Of a DNA stretch of 64,000 nucleotides, positions 55,018-64,000 are shown piece after piece. Origin of the DNA: Haematococcus lacustris. Lineage: Eukaryota > Chlorophyta > Chlorophyceae > Chlamydomonadales > Haematococcaceae. The position numbers and the translations under genes were made by a program. Every line of letters starts with the position of its first letter. The first letter of the stretch is position 1. The stretch covers positions 7,336,812-7,400,811 of the forward strand of contig JASKMD010000011.1 of the NCBI GenBank assembly GCA_030144725.1. The letters are read 5' to 3'. Under the pieces are notes generated by a model, which saw only the letters and a list, made by a program, of their open reading frames with translations, was not told the DNA's origin and made no database searches.

Positions 55018-58000
55018 ATGCAGCGCCCAGGTGTGGCTGCCAGGTTTATGGCGGTCACCCTCAACGTGCAGGGCCTAGCCCAACCGCACAAGCTTCAGGC
55101 TCTGCTAGACTGGGCCGCTGACAGCCCGGCGCAGGTGGTTTTCCTCCAAGAGTGCCACAAGGCGGAAAGCGTGTGGCAGTGGGCCGAAGCCCTCTCCGGG
55201 GCCAAGCCAGCCTGGCGTGGTCAGTGGTTCTACACTCCCGGCACCGGCAGCTCCCAGGGTTGCCTAGTGCTCGTGAAGCCCTCCACCCTCCTGAAGGGGT
55301 GCACCCAGGTGCAGCTGCAGGCAGAGGCGGCCCAGGGACGGGTCCTGCGAGTGGACGGGGTTCTGGCTGGTAGGCCCGTCTCCTTAGTGTGCGTGTATGC
55401 CCCAGCGCAACAGTCGGAGCGCTCCACGTTCTTTTCTGTTTGCCTCCCCGCCTGCCTTCCCCCTACTGCGGAGGGCCGCCTCATCATCATGGGGGGTGAC
55501 TTCAATTGCATCCTCTCCCCTTGGGATAGGGTAGGGGTCCCACAGGGCTCTCAGCACGGGGAGGCCTGGGTGGGTAGCCGGGGCCAGGGGGCAGAGCAGT
55601 TGAGGCAGCTGGTGACGGAGAGGGGCCTGGTGGACGCCTGGCGGCAGCTACGCCCCCCCTCTGCCAGGGACCTCACTCACTTCAGTGAGCGTTGGCAGAC
55701 AGGCGCCCGCCTAGACCGGTGGTATGTCTCGGAGGGCCTAGCTCAGTGGCAGTTGGACAGCACCATCTTGGGGGTGCGGCCGGTGCCCACCGACCACCAG
55801 CCCGTCTCAGTCTCCCTGTGCCCACCCGACCCCCCCCTCACTGCCCCCGCCCCCTGGCAGCTGCACCCCGCCCACCTTGACGACCCTGAGCTGCTGGACT
55901 ATCTCAAGGGGTACCTGCAGGCGGAGGACGCTCACCATGAGGCCGCCAGACAGCTGGGGACGCAGCCTAGGGACGGGCACAGGGCCAGGTGGGCCCGCAT
56001 CAAACAGGGCATGGCCCTGCGGGCCCAGCAGTTCCTGCGGACCAAGCGCCGAGCTAGGCGTGACCTGCGGCAGCGCAGGGAGAAGGCAGCCTTGGCTGCA
56101 AGGGCCCACCTCGTGCGCCAACTGCAGCTAGCAGAGCAGGCCGGCCAGGCAGAGGTGCTTGCAGCGCAGCACCTCGGTGAGACGACAGCCCTAGCCGGGG
56201 TGGGGGAGCGCGTGCAGGTGGCCCATCAGTCCCTGCTAGCCAGCGCCGTCCTGGACCAGGTGTATGGCGACCGCTCCTCCTTCTTTTTCTACCACCGCGA
56301 CCAGCCTGCGCACACCCCCACCCTCATCTCCTCCCTTCAGCTCCCCGGGCAGCCCGGCTTGGCGGCCGACCTCACCACTCCAAACGGGGTGCGCTCAGCG
56401 TGCCAGGCCTTTGAACAGCACTATTCAGCCGCCGCGTCTACCGGAGTCTACGCTGCAAAGGCCATCGACCCAGCCGCGCGCGCCACTCTGCTTAACTGCC
56501 TTACCTCACGTCTCACCCCCGCTCAGGCCAGGGCTGCGGAAGGGCCTGGGGGAGATCCCATGCTCTCGGAGGAGGAGCTGGGTCGGGCCCTTCAGGGCAG
56601 TGCTCACAGCAAGGCCCCGGGGCTAGACGGGCTGCCCATGGAGGTGTACGACCGGCTTTGGCCTCAGCTGGTGGGCCCTTTGCGGGCCATGCTGAGGGAG
56701 GCTCTGGCAGATACGAGCGACCCAGCCCCCCTGGCTGAGTTCCTCACTGGGGTCATTACCCTGGTGCCCAAGGCTGGCAAGCCTAGAGACCAGGTGGCGG
56801 GGTACCGCCCCATCACGCTGCTCAACTGCGATGTGCGGCTGGTGGCCCGGGCCCTAGAGGACAGGCTGCAGCTGCCGCTGGACCTGCTGGTCTCTCCTTC
56901 CCAGTCAGCTTTCATCCTGGGGAGGGACATCAACGACAGCGTGCAGTTCCACCTTGGCTTGCTGGAGTGGCTCCAGCAGCAGCACAGCCCTGCCTGGCTT
57001 CTGTTGCTGGACCTGGCAGGGGCCTATGACAACGTTTCCTGGAGCCTGCTCCAGGACACGCTAGAGGCCATGGGGTTCAGCCAGCAGGGGCACGTGCGCT
57101 GGGCGCAGCTGCTGCACCGGGGGGCCACCAGCCAGGTGCTCGTCAACGGCTACCTCACCGACAGCTTCCCCTTGGCCTCTGGGCTTCTACAGGGCAGTGG
57201 GGCTTCCCCGTTGTACTGGTGTGTGGTGTTGCAACCGCTCGTTAGCTACCTCAGCTCGCTCCAGCGGGCGGGTCGCATCACCACCCCCGCTCTTCCCACT
57301 AGTCCCCTGGCCATGCACGCTGCCACCCTGACCCCCGCGCTTCCCACCAAGGAGTACGCGGACGACCTCACCATCCTGGTGGCGGATCGGGTCAAGGACG
57401 GGGAAGTGGTGGTGGAGGCCTTGGAGCGGTTCCGCGCCGCAGGCGGCCCAGCGCTGAGCGTGAGCAAGAGCGTGGCCCTGCCGTGCGTCCAACCAGTGAC
57501 CAGTCAGGGCGAGCCGGAGGCCCTGGGGGCGGAGGGAGCAGGGTTGGCAAGGGTGGGAGGGGAGGGAGGGGGGAGGGGAGGCGCTAAGGGAGGGGAGAGG
57601 GGAAGGGTAGAGGCGGGGGTAGAGGCGGGGGCAGGGGCAGGGGCAGGGGCAGGGGCAGGGGCAGGGGCAGGGGCAGGGGCAGGGGCAGGGGCAGGGGCAG
57701 GGGCAGGGGCAGGGGGGGTCATCCGCGCCGCGCCGCCGGGGTTGGTGGTGCGCCACCTGGGGGTCCCCCTAGGGGCGACCTCTTACGCTGCCACAGGAGA
57801 GGCCGCCTATGGTGGTGCTGCAGCTGCCATCACAGCGGCCTCCCTCCCTTGGCAGCCCCTGGGCCTCAACCTGCTTGGGAGGGTACAGGTGGCTCAGCAG
57901 TGCCTGGCCAGTAAGGTCATCTACCAGATGGCCGCCGTGCAACCTCCCACAGCCTTGGCGCATGCCATGGCCCTTGCCATCAAACGCTTTGTCGCTGCGT

Positions 58001-58932
58001 CAGACCTTCCCCAGGAGCGCAGCCCCAACAGCAACCGCCTGTACCCTAGCGAGGCCATCTGCGTTATGCCCCGGCGGGAGGGAGGGGTGGGGCTCCCAGA
58101 CCTAGGGGTCATCAGCACAGCCATGCGGGCGAAGATGTTGGCCCAGCTTTGGTCGCCCCGGGTGCGCCCTTGGCAACCCCTTACCCACAGCCTTTTGGCA
58201 GACCCCCGCCACGGCCTCAGCACCTGGGTCATCACAGACCCCAGCGCCCCTCCCTTGCGCATTATCACCCCGCGGCTGCAAGCTCACGTGGCCGCCTTGG
58301 CCCAACTTCGTCTGTTCCGGGTGGTACCCCCAGAGAGTCAATCCTTCTACTCAGTGATGGCGGAACCGTTGTGGTTCAACCCTCTGATCCGCCTGATCCC
58401 TTCTGCTAGGCAGGAGGCAGAGAGCCAGGGTTGGACCCATGTCCGCCACGTGCGGGAGGCCCTTCAGCGGCAGTCTCAGCTCGAGGGTGTCACCCGGTGG
58501 GCTGCTGACCTGGTTAGAGCCTGCCTCCCGGAGCCCTGGCAGCAGTGGGTGGACCTCCGTGACCCCCCCCCGCCTGTTTGGGAATGCCTGAGGGTGGGGC
58601 CCGGGGTGGGGTTCGTGGCTCGGTGCCACCCCGCGCTCCATCCCTCCCACTGGGTGGCCCCCAACGGGCGGCTCTTCCCCCTTAACCCCACGGGTCAGGG
58701 GCCCCTGGGGACGTTCCAGGTGGTGGAGGGGGCAGTCTGGGAGCCGGCTGCGGTGGCCCGCCTAAACAAGCCCAACTACCTCTTGACACCGGAGGAGCGA
58801 GCTACCCACCTCCGTCCTCTGCCTGCAGGGCGCCTGGGCGGGCAAGGGCAGGAGGGTGGTCAGGGCCAGGGGCAGGGGGGGGTAGATAGGGGGGGGGGGG
58901 AGGGGCAGAGGCAGGGGAGGGAGCGGGGGTAG
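55018..58932 (+). CDS. LINE ORF2: APE endonuclease and reverse transcriptase
   Basis: 1304 codons to the first stop. The endonuclease (residues about 11-268) shows LNVQG (15-19), LQECH with catalytic Glu45, GGDFN (159-163), RLDRWY (231-236) and TDHQPV (258-263, the catalytic Asp-His pair). The reverse transcriptase has KAPGLDGLP (532-540), YRPITLLN (596-603), DLAGAYDNVSW (665-675), LLQGSGASPLYW (723-734) and the active-site YADD (780-783). After the palm, residues about 867-900 are an Ala-Gly run encoded by a GGGGCA array. The order endonuclease, RT, then a Cys/His motif fits the L1-like clade, with no RNase H seen. The stop at 58932 lies in a G-rich tract; the conserved C-terminal part continues in another frame. 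It starts two bases after ORF1 ends. Confidence 0.93.
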   Translation: MQRPGVAARFMAVTLNVQGLAQPHKLQALLDWAADSPAQVVFLQECHKAESVWQWAEALSGAKPAWRGQWFYTPGTGSSQGCLVLVKPSTLLKGCTQVQLQAEAAQGRVLRVDGVLAGRPVSLVCVYAPAQQSERSTFFSVCLPACLPPTAEGRLIIMGGDFNCILSPWDRVGVPQGSQHGEAWVGSRGQGAEQLRQLVTERGLVDAWRQLRPPSARDLTHFSERWQTGARLDRWYVSEGLAQWQLDSTILGVRPVPTDHQPVSVSLCPPDPPLTAPAPWQLHPAHLDDPELLDYLKGYLQAEDAHHEAARQLGTQPRDGHRARWARIKQGMALRAQQFLRTKRRARRDLRQRREKAALAARAHLVRQLQLAEQAGQAEVLAAQHLGETTALAGVGERVQVAHQSLLASAVLDQVYGDRSSFFFYHRDQPAHTPTLISSLQLPGQPGLAADLTTPNGVRSACQAFEQHYSAAASTGVYAAKAIDPAARATLLNCLTSRLTPAQARAAEGPGGDPMLSEEELGRALQGSAHSKAPGLDGLPMEVYDRLWPQLVGPLRAMLREALADTSDPAPLAEFLTGVITLVPKAGKPRDQVAGYRPITLLNCDVRLVARALEDRLQLPLDLLVSPSQSAFILGRDINDSVQFHLGLLEWLQQQHSPAWLLLLDLAGAYDNVSWSLLQDTLEAMGFSQQGHVRWAQLLHRGATSQVLVNGYLTDSFPLASGLLQGSGASPLYWCVVLQPLVSYLSSLQRAGRITTPALPTSPLAMHAATLTPALPTKEYADDLTILVADRVKDGEVVVEALERFRAAGGPALSVSKSVALPCVQPVTSQGEPEALGAEGAGLARVGGEGGGRGGAKGGERGRVEAGVEAGAGAGAGAGAGAGAGAGAGAGAGAGAGAGGVIRAAPPGLVVRHLGVPLGATSYAATGEAAYGGAAAAITAASLPWQPLGLNLLGRVQVAQQCLASKVIYQMAAVQPPTALAHAMALAIKRFVAASDLPQERSPNSNRLYPSEAICVMPRREGGVGLPDLGVISTAMRAKMLAQLWSPRVRPWQPLTHSLLADPRHGLSTWVITDPSAPPLRIITPRLQAHVAALAQLRLFRVVPPESQSFYSVMAEPLWFNPLIRLIPSARQEAESQGWTHVRHVREALQRQSQLEGVTRWAADLVRACLPEPWQQWVDLRDPPPPVWECLRVGPGVGFVARCHPALHPSHWVAPNGRLFPLNPTGQGPLGTFQVVEGAVWEPAAVARLNKPNYLLTPEERATHLRPLPAGRLGGQGQEGGQGQGQGGVDRGGGEGQRQGRERG
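57618..57716 (+). repeat. (GGGGCA)n coding array in LINE ORF2
   Basis: About 16 copies of GGGGCA encoding Gly-Ala just after the RT palm domain, between EAGVEAG and GVIRAAPPG. It is in frame at any copy number. ORF2 of related elements would show whether the array is fixed or private. Confidence 0.93.
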
Positions 58933-60382
58933 GGGCTGGGGTGGGGGGCAGGGAGGGTGTGGAGCAGGAGGGCAAGGTGGAGCCCTAGCGCATAAGGCCG
59001 GGGCCCCTCCCTGGCCCAAGGAGGAGTGGCTCCTAGGCCCCTGGGCCCACCTGCAGCTGGATCCCCAGGTGTGGGGCTTGGGCACCACCACCCTCTTGGA
59101 GTTTACGGTCAGGGATGCCAAGGTGCGCCTCCACCAGCTCCAGCGAGTCAGCGCTGACGCGCTCTACCCTCCTGGTGGGGGCCTGTGGCCGGTGCTTTGG
59201 GGTAGGCGCCCCCCACGGGAGGCCGGGGTGGCTCAGGGGACAGCAGTTGACGGAGGGGCGTTCAGGGAGCTGGAGGAGCGGTGGCAGGCCAGCGCTCAGC
59301 AAGTTACAGCCCAGCGAGCAGCGGAAGAGCGGGAGCAGCAAGGCAGGGACGCGGAGGAGCTGCTCCCAGAGGAAGTGCAAGGCAGCCAGGCGCCGCGCTG
59401 GCGAGACACCTCCGCCAGAGCCCCTCCCCGCCCCTCCCCGGAGCAACGAGCAGCCGAGCGGGCGGAGCGGCAGCTGGAGGCCCAGCAAGGGCCCCGGCGC
59501 ACCGGTAGGCAGCCAGCTACCCTGCAAGTCCCCCCCGATGGCACGGTGGATGAGCTGGCCGCAGCCACTAGACCGGGCCAGTCCTGTCTCCAGGTGTGGA
59601 AGGAGCTGATGGACCCCACCCTCCGCCGGGAGCATGCCATCGTGGCTTGGCGGGTGCTCCACGGCAGCCTCATGGTTGGGGCCTTGTGGGGCCACATCCT
59701 TAAGGGCGCTGCTGCCCCGGGTTCATCCGCCTGCCGCCTCTGCCAGCCGGGCCAGCTGGAGACCCTCACCCACGCCTTCCTCACTTGCCCCGCCGTGGCT
59801 CCGGTCTGGGAGTGGGTGTTGGATGTGTACGGCCACCTTACCGGCACCCGCCCCCCCTCCGGCGATGCCCTCCTGCTCCTCAGTGGTCGCCCCACCCGCA
59901 GCGAGGCTCCCCCCTTCCAGCCCCCAGACAGTTTGCTGTGGCTCAGGTTGCGCGTGGCCTATCTAGGCACGGTGTGGCGTCTCCGCAGCTCCGGGGCCGC
60001 TACAACCCTCCAGCCGCAGATGGTGGCGCAACGAGTGGCAAAGGAGGTCGTCCTCACCCTCTCCTCCGCTGTTAAACGCGACTGGCACCGGGTAGGCAGA
60101 GACATCCGGGTGGGCCTTTGTGGAGCGGTGCCCTCCACCTGGTTTAGGGGTACGGACCCGGAGCTTGGCGCAGACCAGTTTGACCGTTTGTGGCCGGAGC
60201 CGTCAGGAGGGTGGTTCGCCAAGGAGGGGGCAGAGGAGAGGGCGCTGGAGAGGGTAGGGGGAGGGGAGGCCGGGGGGTTAGCGGGGGCCAGGCAGCGGGA
60301 GGAGAGGGCGTTTGGGGCGGGTGAGCTAGTTGTGCGCCTGTCCTTGCAGTGGCCCGTCCCCTTCCTTGCCCCTCTTGCTTGA
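58933..60382 (+). pseudogene. LINE ORF2 C-terminal part, frameshifted
   Basis: Continuation of ORF2 in the +1 frame. It is open from the G-rich tract through KEEWLLGPWAHLQLDPQVWG and FTVRDAKVRLHQL, then CLQVWKELMDPTLRREHAIV and WRVLHGSLMVGALWG, to the zinc-binding motif CRLCQPGQLETLTHAFLTCP (C-x2-C...H...C, as in zf-RVT tails of plant and algal LINEs), ending PFLAPLA at 60382. The shift must lie near 58880-58932, where a run of twelve G occurs. It is either a real slippage mutation or a sequencing error. Joined, ORF2 would be about 1,780 codons. Confidence 0.8.
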
Positions 60383-60807
60383 GCTGGGTTAGCTTGTTAG
60401 GGGTTCTGAGTGTTTTGAGGGGTTGGAGGCTGTTAGGTCTCTGGGGAGCCCTAGGTTAGGTTCTTGTGTTCGTTTAGTGGGGGCGGAGGGGCAGCGAGGG
60501 TTGTGCCTTGGTGCTGGGGGGCTTAGGGGTGTATGTTGTGTTGTCCGGGGGTCCCTAGGGTCGGCGAGGTGGAGGGGGTGCTGAGGGTGGGGGTGTGGGG
60601 GGTGTTTGGACGTCTTTCCTTGGGGGGGTGTAGTTACCGTTCTAGGGTGGTTTGGACGCTGTTTGGTGGTGGGGTGGTGGGGTGGGGTTTGCTTGCCTCT
60701 TTGAGGAAGGGAGGGGGTAGCTTGCTCGAGACATGGTCTAGTCTTTCTTTTTCTCTCTCTCTTAGTCTCTCTATTAGTCTTTCTTTCTCCTGTAATCTCT
60801 TTCTCTC
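60383..60807 (+). other. LINE 3' UTR
   Basis: G/T-rich sequence followed by a pyrimidine-rich stretch (TCTTTCTTTTTCTCTCTCTC and similar, 60740-60807) directly before the poly(A). No coding sequence. Confidence 0.8.
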
Positions 60808-60831
60808 AAAAAAAAAAAAAAAAAAAAAAAA
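60808..60831 (+). terminator. LINE poly(A) tail
   Basis: 24 adenines ending the element at the junction with duplication B copy 2. No upstream polyadenylation signal was recognised with confidence; TGTAA, the usual green-algal signal, occurs about 17 bases upstream at 60791-60795. Confidence 0.85.
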
Positions 60832-61441
60832 GAGCGCCGCGGTCTGCAGCGAGGAGTGAGGGTGCTGTACCAAACAACGGCTGCAATGCATGCTCCTATT
60901 GCGCGCATCGCCTTGTCCTACTCACGCGCTGTGGCCACTGCCAACACCCGCTGGACTGTGTGACCCCATGCTCGACATACTCTGCGTACAGCCTTGTCGC
61001 CATGCTCTTGAGCCCTGGTACTCCCCGGCACCTGCGCTGTCGCCGCCAGCTCGACCATTACACTGCTGCAAAGTAACATTCAACGCGAACTGCCAGCTTC
61101 GTTGCGAGCACTACCTGTAATGCGTGAGGACTATGGAACTGTGGGATGTGACTGCGACGACCTGACAGCAAGGCTTGGAGACGCTTCGCCGATGGCGCGT
61201 TGACGTTGAGCAGAGGCCAGGGCTGATGACTCTGGCAGCAGTTGGGTAACGCTCAGCGGGTGACCCTGGCCGCGGTGGAGGCACGTGGGGAGCATTGGCA
61301 TATTTTAGGCTACAGCTGAGTGATGCCCAAGCTGGCCTAAGGGCACAGGGCACCAGGCCAGCTCAGCTGGTCCACAGCGTATGCACATGGAAAGCGACAC
61401 TTGTCCTGGCAGCAGTTGGGTAATGCTCAGTTGGTTTTGAA
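60831..61441. repeat. duplication B, copy 2, right part
   Basis: Matches 22163-22862 of copy 1, beginning GCGCC(G/A)CGGTCTGCAGCG, but lacks the 113-bp insert of copy 1. It has a small extra segment near 60935-60955. Similarity ends near GGTTTTGAAGCTAC. Confidence 0.9.
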
Positions 61442-62052
61442 GCTACGGGTGAAGGAGAGGTAGGGGAGAGTGGGTGGGGATACTCAACACTGCATTGCAG
61501 AACTGGTCTACCCAATTGCCTGGCTGTGGTGCTGGTTTGGCTTTGGTAGGCTGCCCTTTGCCTGGCCTTCGCCCTTGGTGGGCTCAGCTGATGCTAGGCA
61601 GGAAAGAAAGAAAGAAAGACTACGCCCTCGCCGTCGGGCATGCACGAAGGGAGGAGAGTAGCCTCGGGGCATGGCTCAACCCCATCCTCTGCATTGGGAT
61701 CGCCCTGCTAGTAGGTGAGCCTGACACTGCCTGAGGCAGGTCCTTAAGCAGCCAAGCAGATCAATGGCGTATGGCTGAAGCTGAGTAGACCATCATCACC
61801 ATCATCAACACCACTGGCCCCAGCCAGTGTGAGCTCCACGCAGCGCAGGCCATGGCAAGTTGGTGCACACTGCATCCATGTGCTATCCATGTGCGGTGTG
61901 GCACTTGTGTAGCAGTTGTGTCTACTGAAGCACACAGCGCCTCACTTACACAGGGTGGCCATCACCTGTACGCTCTCTTCATGCAATGCTTGCCTGTTAT
62001 AATACTGCGAGGAGGTTAGTAGATTGGCGTACATTGTGAGCTGCTGCTGCCA
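61442..62052. other. no gene; 3' side of the terminal minus-strand gene
   Basis: About 610 bp with a short (GAAA)n run near 61604 and an ATCATCACC repeat near 61790. It likely includes the 3' UTR of the gene that ends at 62053. Nothing else supported. Confidence 0.45.
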
Positions 62053-64000
62053 TCACACCCGCATCGAGGCAGCCCCCCTCCCGCCTCCCGCCTGGCCAGG
62101 CCCACCTGGCTCCTGAGTGACAGGAGGGGCAGGGCCCCTGCCACCCCCGGCAAAGACCTGGGGCCCCGGGGCGCCCCTGCCTGCTCCAGGCCCTGGCCCA
62201 GGCCCTTGCCCTGGCCCAAGAATGGTGAAGGGGGGCCCTTGCCCTAACGGCTCCCCTTGGCCCCTCATCATCCCCACTCCTGGTGCCAAAGTCGGCCCAG
62301 GCCCTTGCTGTTGCGAACCTGGCCCCTGCCCCTGCCCTGGCCCCTGCCCTGGAATCGCACCTGGGCCACGCATTGAGCCAGGACCTTGCATGGGCCCCAG
62401 CCCAGGCCCTGGACCCTGACGCACCCCCTGCCCTGGCCCCGGCCCCAGACCCTGCCCTGGACCTAGCCCCTGCCCTGGCCCCTGTCCTGACCCCTGCCCT
62501 GGCCCCTGCCCTGGCCCCTGTCTTGACCCCTGCACTGGCCCCTGCCCTGGGGCGCGCATTGACCCAGGACCTTGCATGGGCCCCTGCCCAGGCCCTGGCC
62601 CCTGCCCTGGGGCACGCATTGACCCAGGACCTTGCATGGGCCCCTGCCCAGGCCCTGGCCCCTGCCCTGGGGCACGCATTGACCCAGGACCTTCCATGGG
62701 CCCCTGCCCAGGCCCTGGCCCCTGCCCTGGGGCACGCATTGACCCAGGACCTTGCATGGGCCCCTGCCCAGGCCCTGGCCCTTGCCCTGGGGCACGCATT
62801 GACCCAGGACCTTGCATGGGCCCCTGCCCAGGCCCTGGCCCCTGCCCTGGGGGGTGCATTGACCCAGGACCTTGCATGGGCCCCTGCCCAGGCCCTGGCC
62901 CTTGCCCTGGGGCACGCATTGACCCAGGACCTTGCATGGGCCCCTGGCCCCGCGCCGCTCCGGGTCCTACTGGGCCTACGCCCACTCCTCTTCCTGGGCC
63001 TGGGCCTTGACCCCGCCCAGGCCCTGGCCCACGCCCTCCCATAGGCCCGGGCGGTCCTGAGCCTGGCCCTGGTCCCGCCACTCGTGCTGGGGATGGCTTG
63101 CGGGGAGCCTCCTCCTCCTCCTCCTCCTCCTCCTCTTCCTCCTCCTCCTCCTCCTCTTCTTCCACTTCCTCCTCCTCCTTCACTTGCATGCCCTGTGGCA
63201 AGGCACATCACACCACATTACATTGATTTGGCAGGAAGGTCAAAAAAATGAGAATCAGACCACAGTTGGTGTTATGGTTCGTATACCTCAGCTTTTTGAG
63301 ATCCTGCGCAGCAGCCAAGAATCACCGCTACTTTGTTGTCCAACTCCTCAACATCCCACCTTGTGCCCTGATGACATCCCTCCAGCTTGTCTAGCTGGGC
63401 TTGGATGCTGGCTGGCCAGAGCTTGTGCAAGCTTGCTTCGGCCTTTAGGCTGAGCTCTAATGTCCTTCTCGACCTCGCCTGCTGTCACACCAGCACTAGA
63501 TGAGCCTTGATCATTGCTACTGGGTCCGGTCTTGGCAGGAAGGGAACGAGTGGCTCCAGTATCAGTAGTGGGCAAGGGTACCGAGGAGCGATCCTCCTCG
63601 CGGCCTTGGTTGTCAGGCCGGCGAGCTTGCACTGTGGACGAGGGTGGCGCCCCGCGCTTGTCTTCGGCGCTGTCGGCATGGGGATGGCTGCGAGGGCGGG
63701 CAGGCGCATGCGCCTACAGACGGGGTCAGTGTCGGCGTGGCGTCGGCATCACAGCGCAGGGTGTGCGACACACTGAGTGTTCTTTAGGGCATAGGGCATG
63801 ATTTGCGCGGCCGTTTGCACAACAGTGATGTACTGCTCACCTGCGCCATCGGAATGCCCAGAGCGTCCTCCAAGTCATCCATGCGGCCCATAGCACCAAA
63901 GCCTCCCATCAGCTGAGCGTCCTTCTCCGCGAGGCGATGCTTACACTCCGCCAACTCTGCTGCGTAGCGTTTCACTGCGGTGAACAACTCGTTGCGCGCA
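62053..64000 (-). CDS. 3' part of an unrecognised coiled-coil / acidic / GPGQ-repeat protein
   Basis: Partial gene running off the window edge. Minus-strand exons: 63849-64000 (continues beyond), 63360-63713 and 62053-63192. The first supported junction (63849 to 63713) is phase 0 with a GTGAGC donor; a small exon may lie between 63360 and 63192. The upstream exon encodes a likely coiled coil (VKRYAAELAECKHRLAEKDA, then RMDDLEDALGIPMAQ). The middle exon is polar and Ser-rich (REEDRSSVPLPTTDTGATRS). The last exon has a run of about 25 Glu residues, then Pro/Gly-rich sequence with seven 20-residue units (GPMQGPGSMRAPGQGPGPGQ) and ends ...GGGRGAASMRV. No enzyme domain seen. The acidic block plus Gly/Pro/Gln/Met repeat suggests a disordered, perhaps nuclear or RNA-associated protein; this is inference. 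Confidence 0.6.
62521..62945 (-). repeat. 60-bp coding minisatellite, 7 copies
   Basis: Unit of exactly 60 bp (GGCGCGCATTGACCCAGGAC to CCCCTGCCCTG on the plus strand). On the minus strand it encodes a 20-residue Gly-Pro-Met-Gln repeat. Copies differ at a few positions (CATGGG/CATGGG, one Gln-to-Glu change, one GGGGTGCATT unit). The preceding part (62330-62520) is a degenerate CCCCTGCCCTGG array. Confidence 0.92.
63109..63180 (-). repeat. (TCC)n triplet tract encoding poly-Glu
   Basis: About 24 near-perfect TCC/TTC triplets on the plus strand, giving a run of Glu with one Val on the minus strand near the start of the last exon of the terminal gene. Confidence 0.9.

Larger units (their letters stand above)
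49491..60831 (+). mobile_element. L1-like LINE retrotransposon, about 11.3 kb
   Basis: Full-length non-LTR retrotransposon: short 5' leader, two long ORFs, 3' UTR and a 24-A tail (60808-60831). Ends are defined by comparison with duplication B copy 1, which lacks it. No target-site duplication is visible; instead 139 bp (22024-22162 of copy 1) are absent. A 1812-codon repeat-bearing ORF1 makes it unusually long for an L1-type element. ORF2 carries an APE-type endonuclease and a YADD reverse transcriptase. ORF2 is frameshifted near 58900, so this copy may be inactive. Confidence 0.95.

Overview
This window looks like nuclear DNA of a green alga, most likely of the Chlamydomonadales (volvocine or Haematococcus-like). 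The evidence is a spliced RWP-RK transcription factor gene, a spliced pentatricopeptide-repeat (PPR) gene, GC-rich exons with short GTGAG/GTGCG-type donors, Gln/Ala/Gly/Pro-rich low-complexity coding sequence, a KDZ-type transposase, hAT elements, an L1-like LINE and an internal TTAGGG array. No rRNA, tRNA, CRISPR array or bacterial-style operon was seen. Species cannot be fixed from sequence alone.

Layout: 1-855 is a pure GGGGC array; 860-3135 has no supportable gene. Three spliced host genes follow, all on the minus strand. They are an RWP-RK transcription factor (3136-6356), a PPR protein (7289 to about 12738) and a large unrecognised gene (13439-20926). In the last of these, most introns with traceable borders carry their own simple-repeat array (a 72-bp minisatellite, GGGAGGGC/GGGC/GGGA, CCCCTG, GGGTCA, GGGT). 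Exon phases agree across most junctions, which is the main support for these models.

From about 21 kb to 61 kb the window is a stack of mobile and duplicated DNA. It contains: a 452-bp non-autonomous hAT element with a perfect 8-bp target duplication (22920-23371); an internal TTAGGG array (23801-23877); a hAT-like transposase ORF (24559-26295); two copies of a 2.6-kb segment (28651-31317 and 45552-48170), each carrying a tail-anchored coiled-coil gene; a 4.85-kb element with about 317-bp terminal inverted repeats (31423-36274); a roughly 2-kb TA-flanked element (36411-38455); a 157-bp foldback element (38460-38616); a complete hAT transposon with transposase and 8-bp target duplication (38693-41619); and KDZ transposase remains (41789 to about 44861).

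An 11.3-kb L1-like LINE (49491-60831) sits inside one copy of a second duplication (21353-22862 versus 48780-49490 plus 60831-61441). The uninterrupted copy acts as a natural empty site and shows 139 bp missing at the insertion point. LINE ORF1 is 1812 codons and holds 15 tandem 46-residue repeats. ORF2 has endonuclease, reverse transcriptase and a C-terminal zinc-binding motif, but is frameshifted near a G-run.

The window ends in the 3' half of another minus-strand gene (62053-64000) with a coiled-coil, an acidic stretch and a 20-residue Gly/Pro/Gln repeat. Apart from the transposon proteins, no genes here are seen to work together as a pathway.
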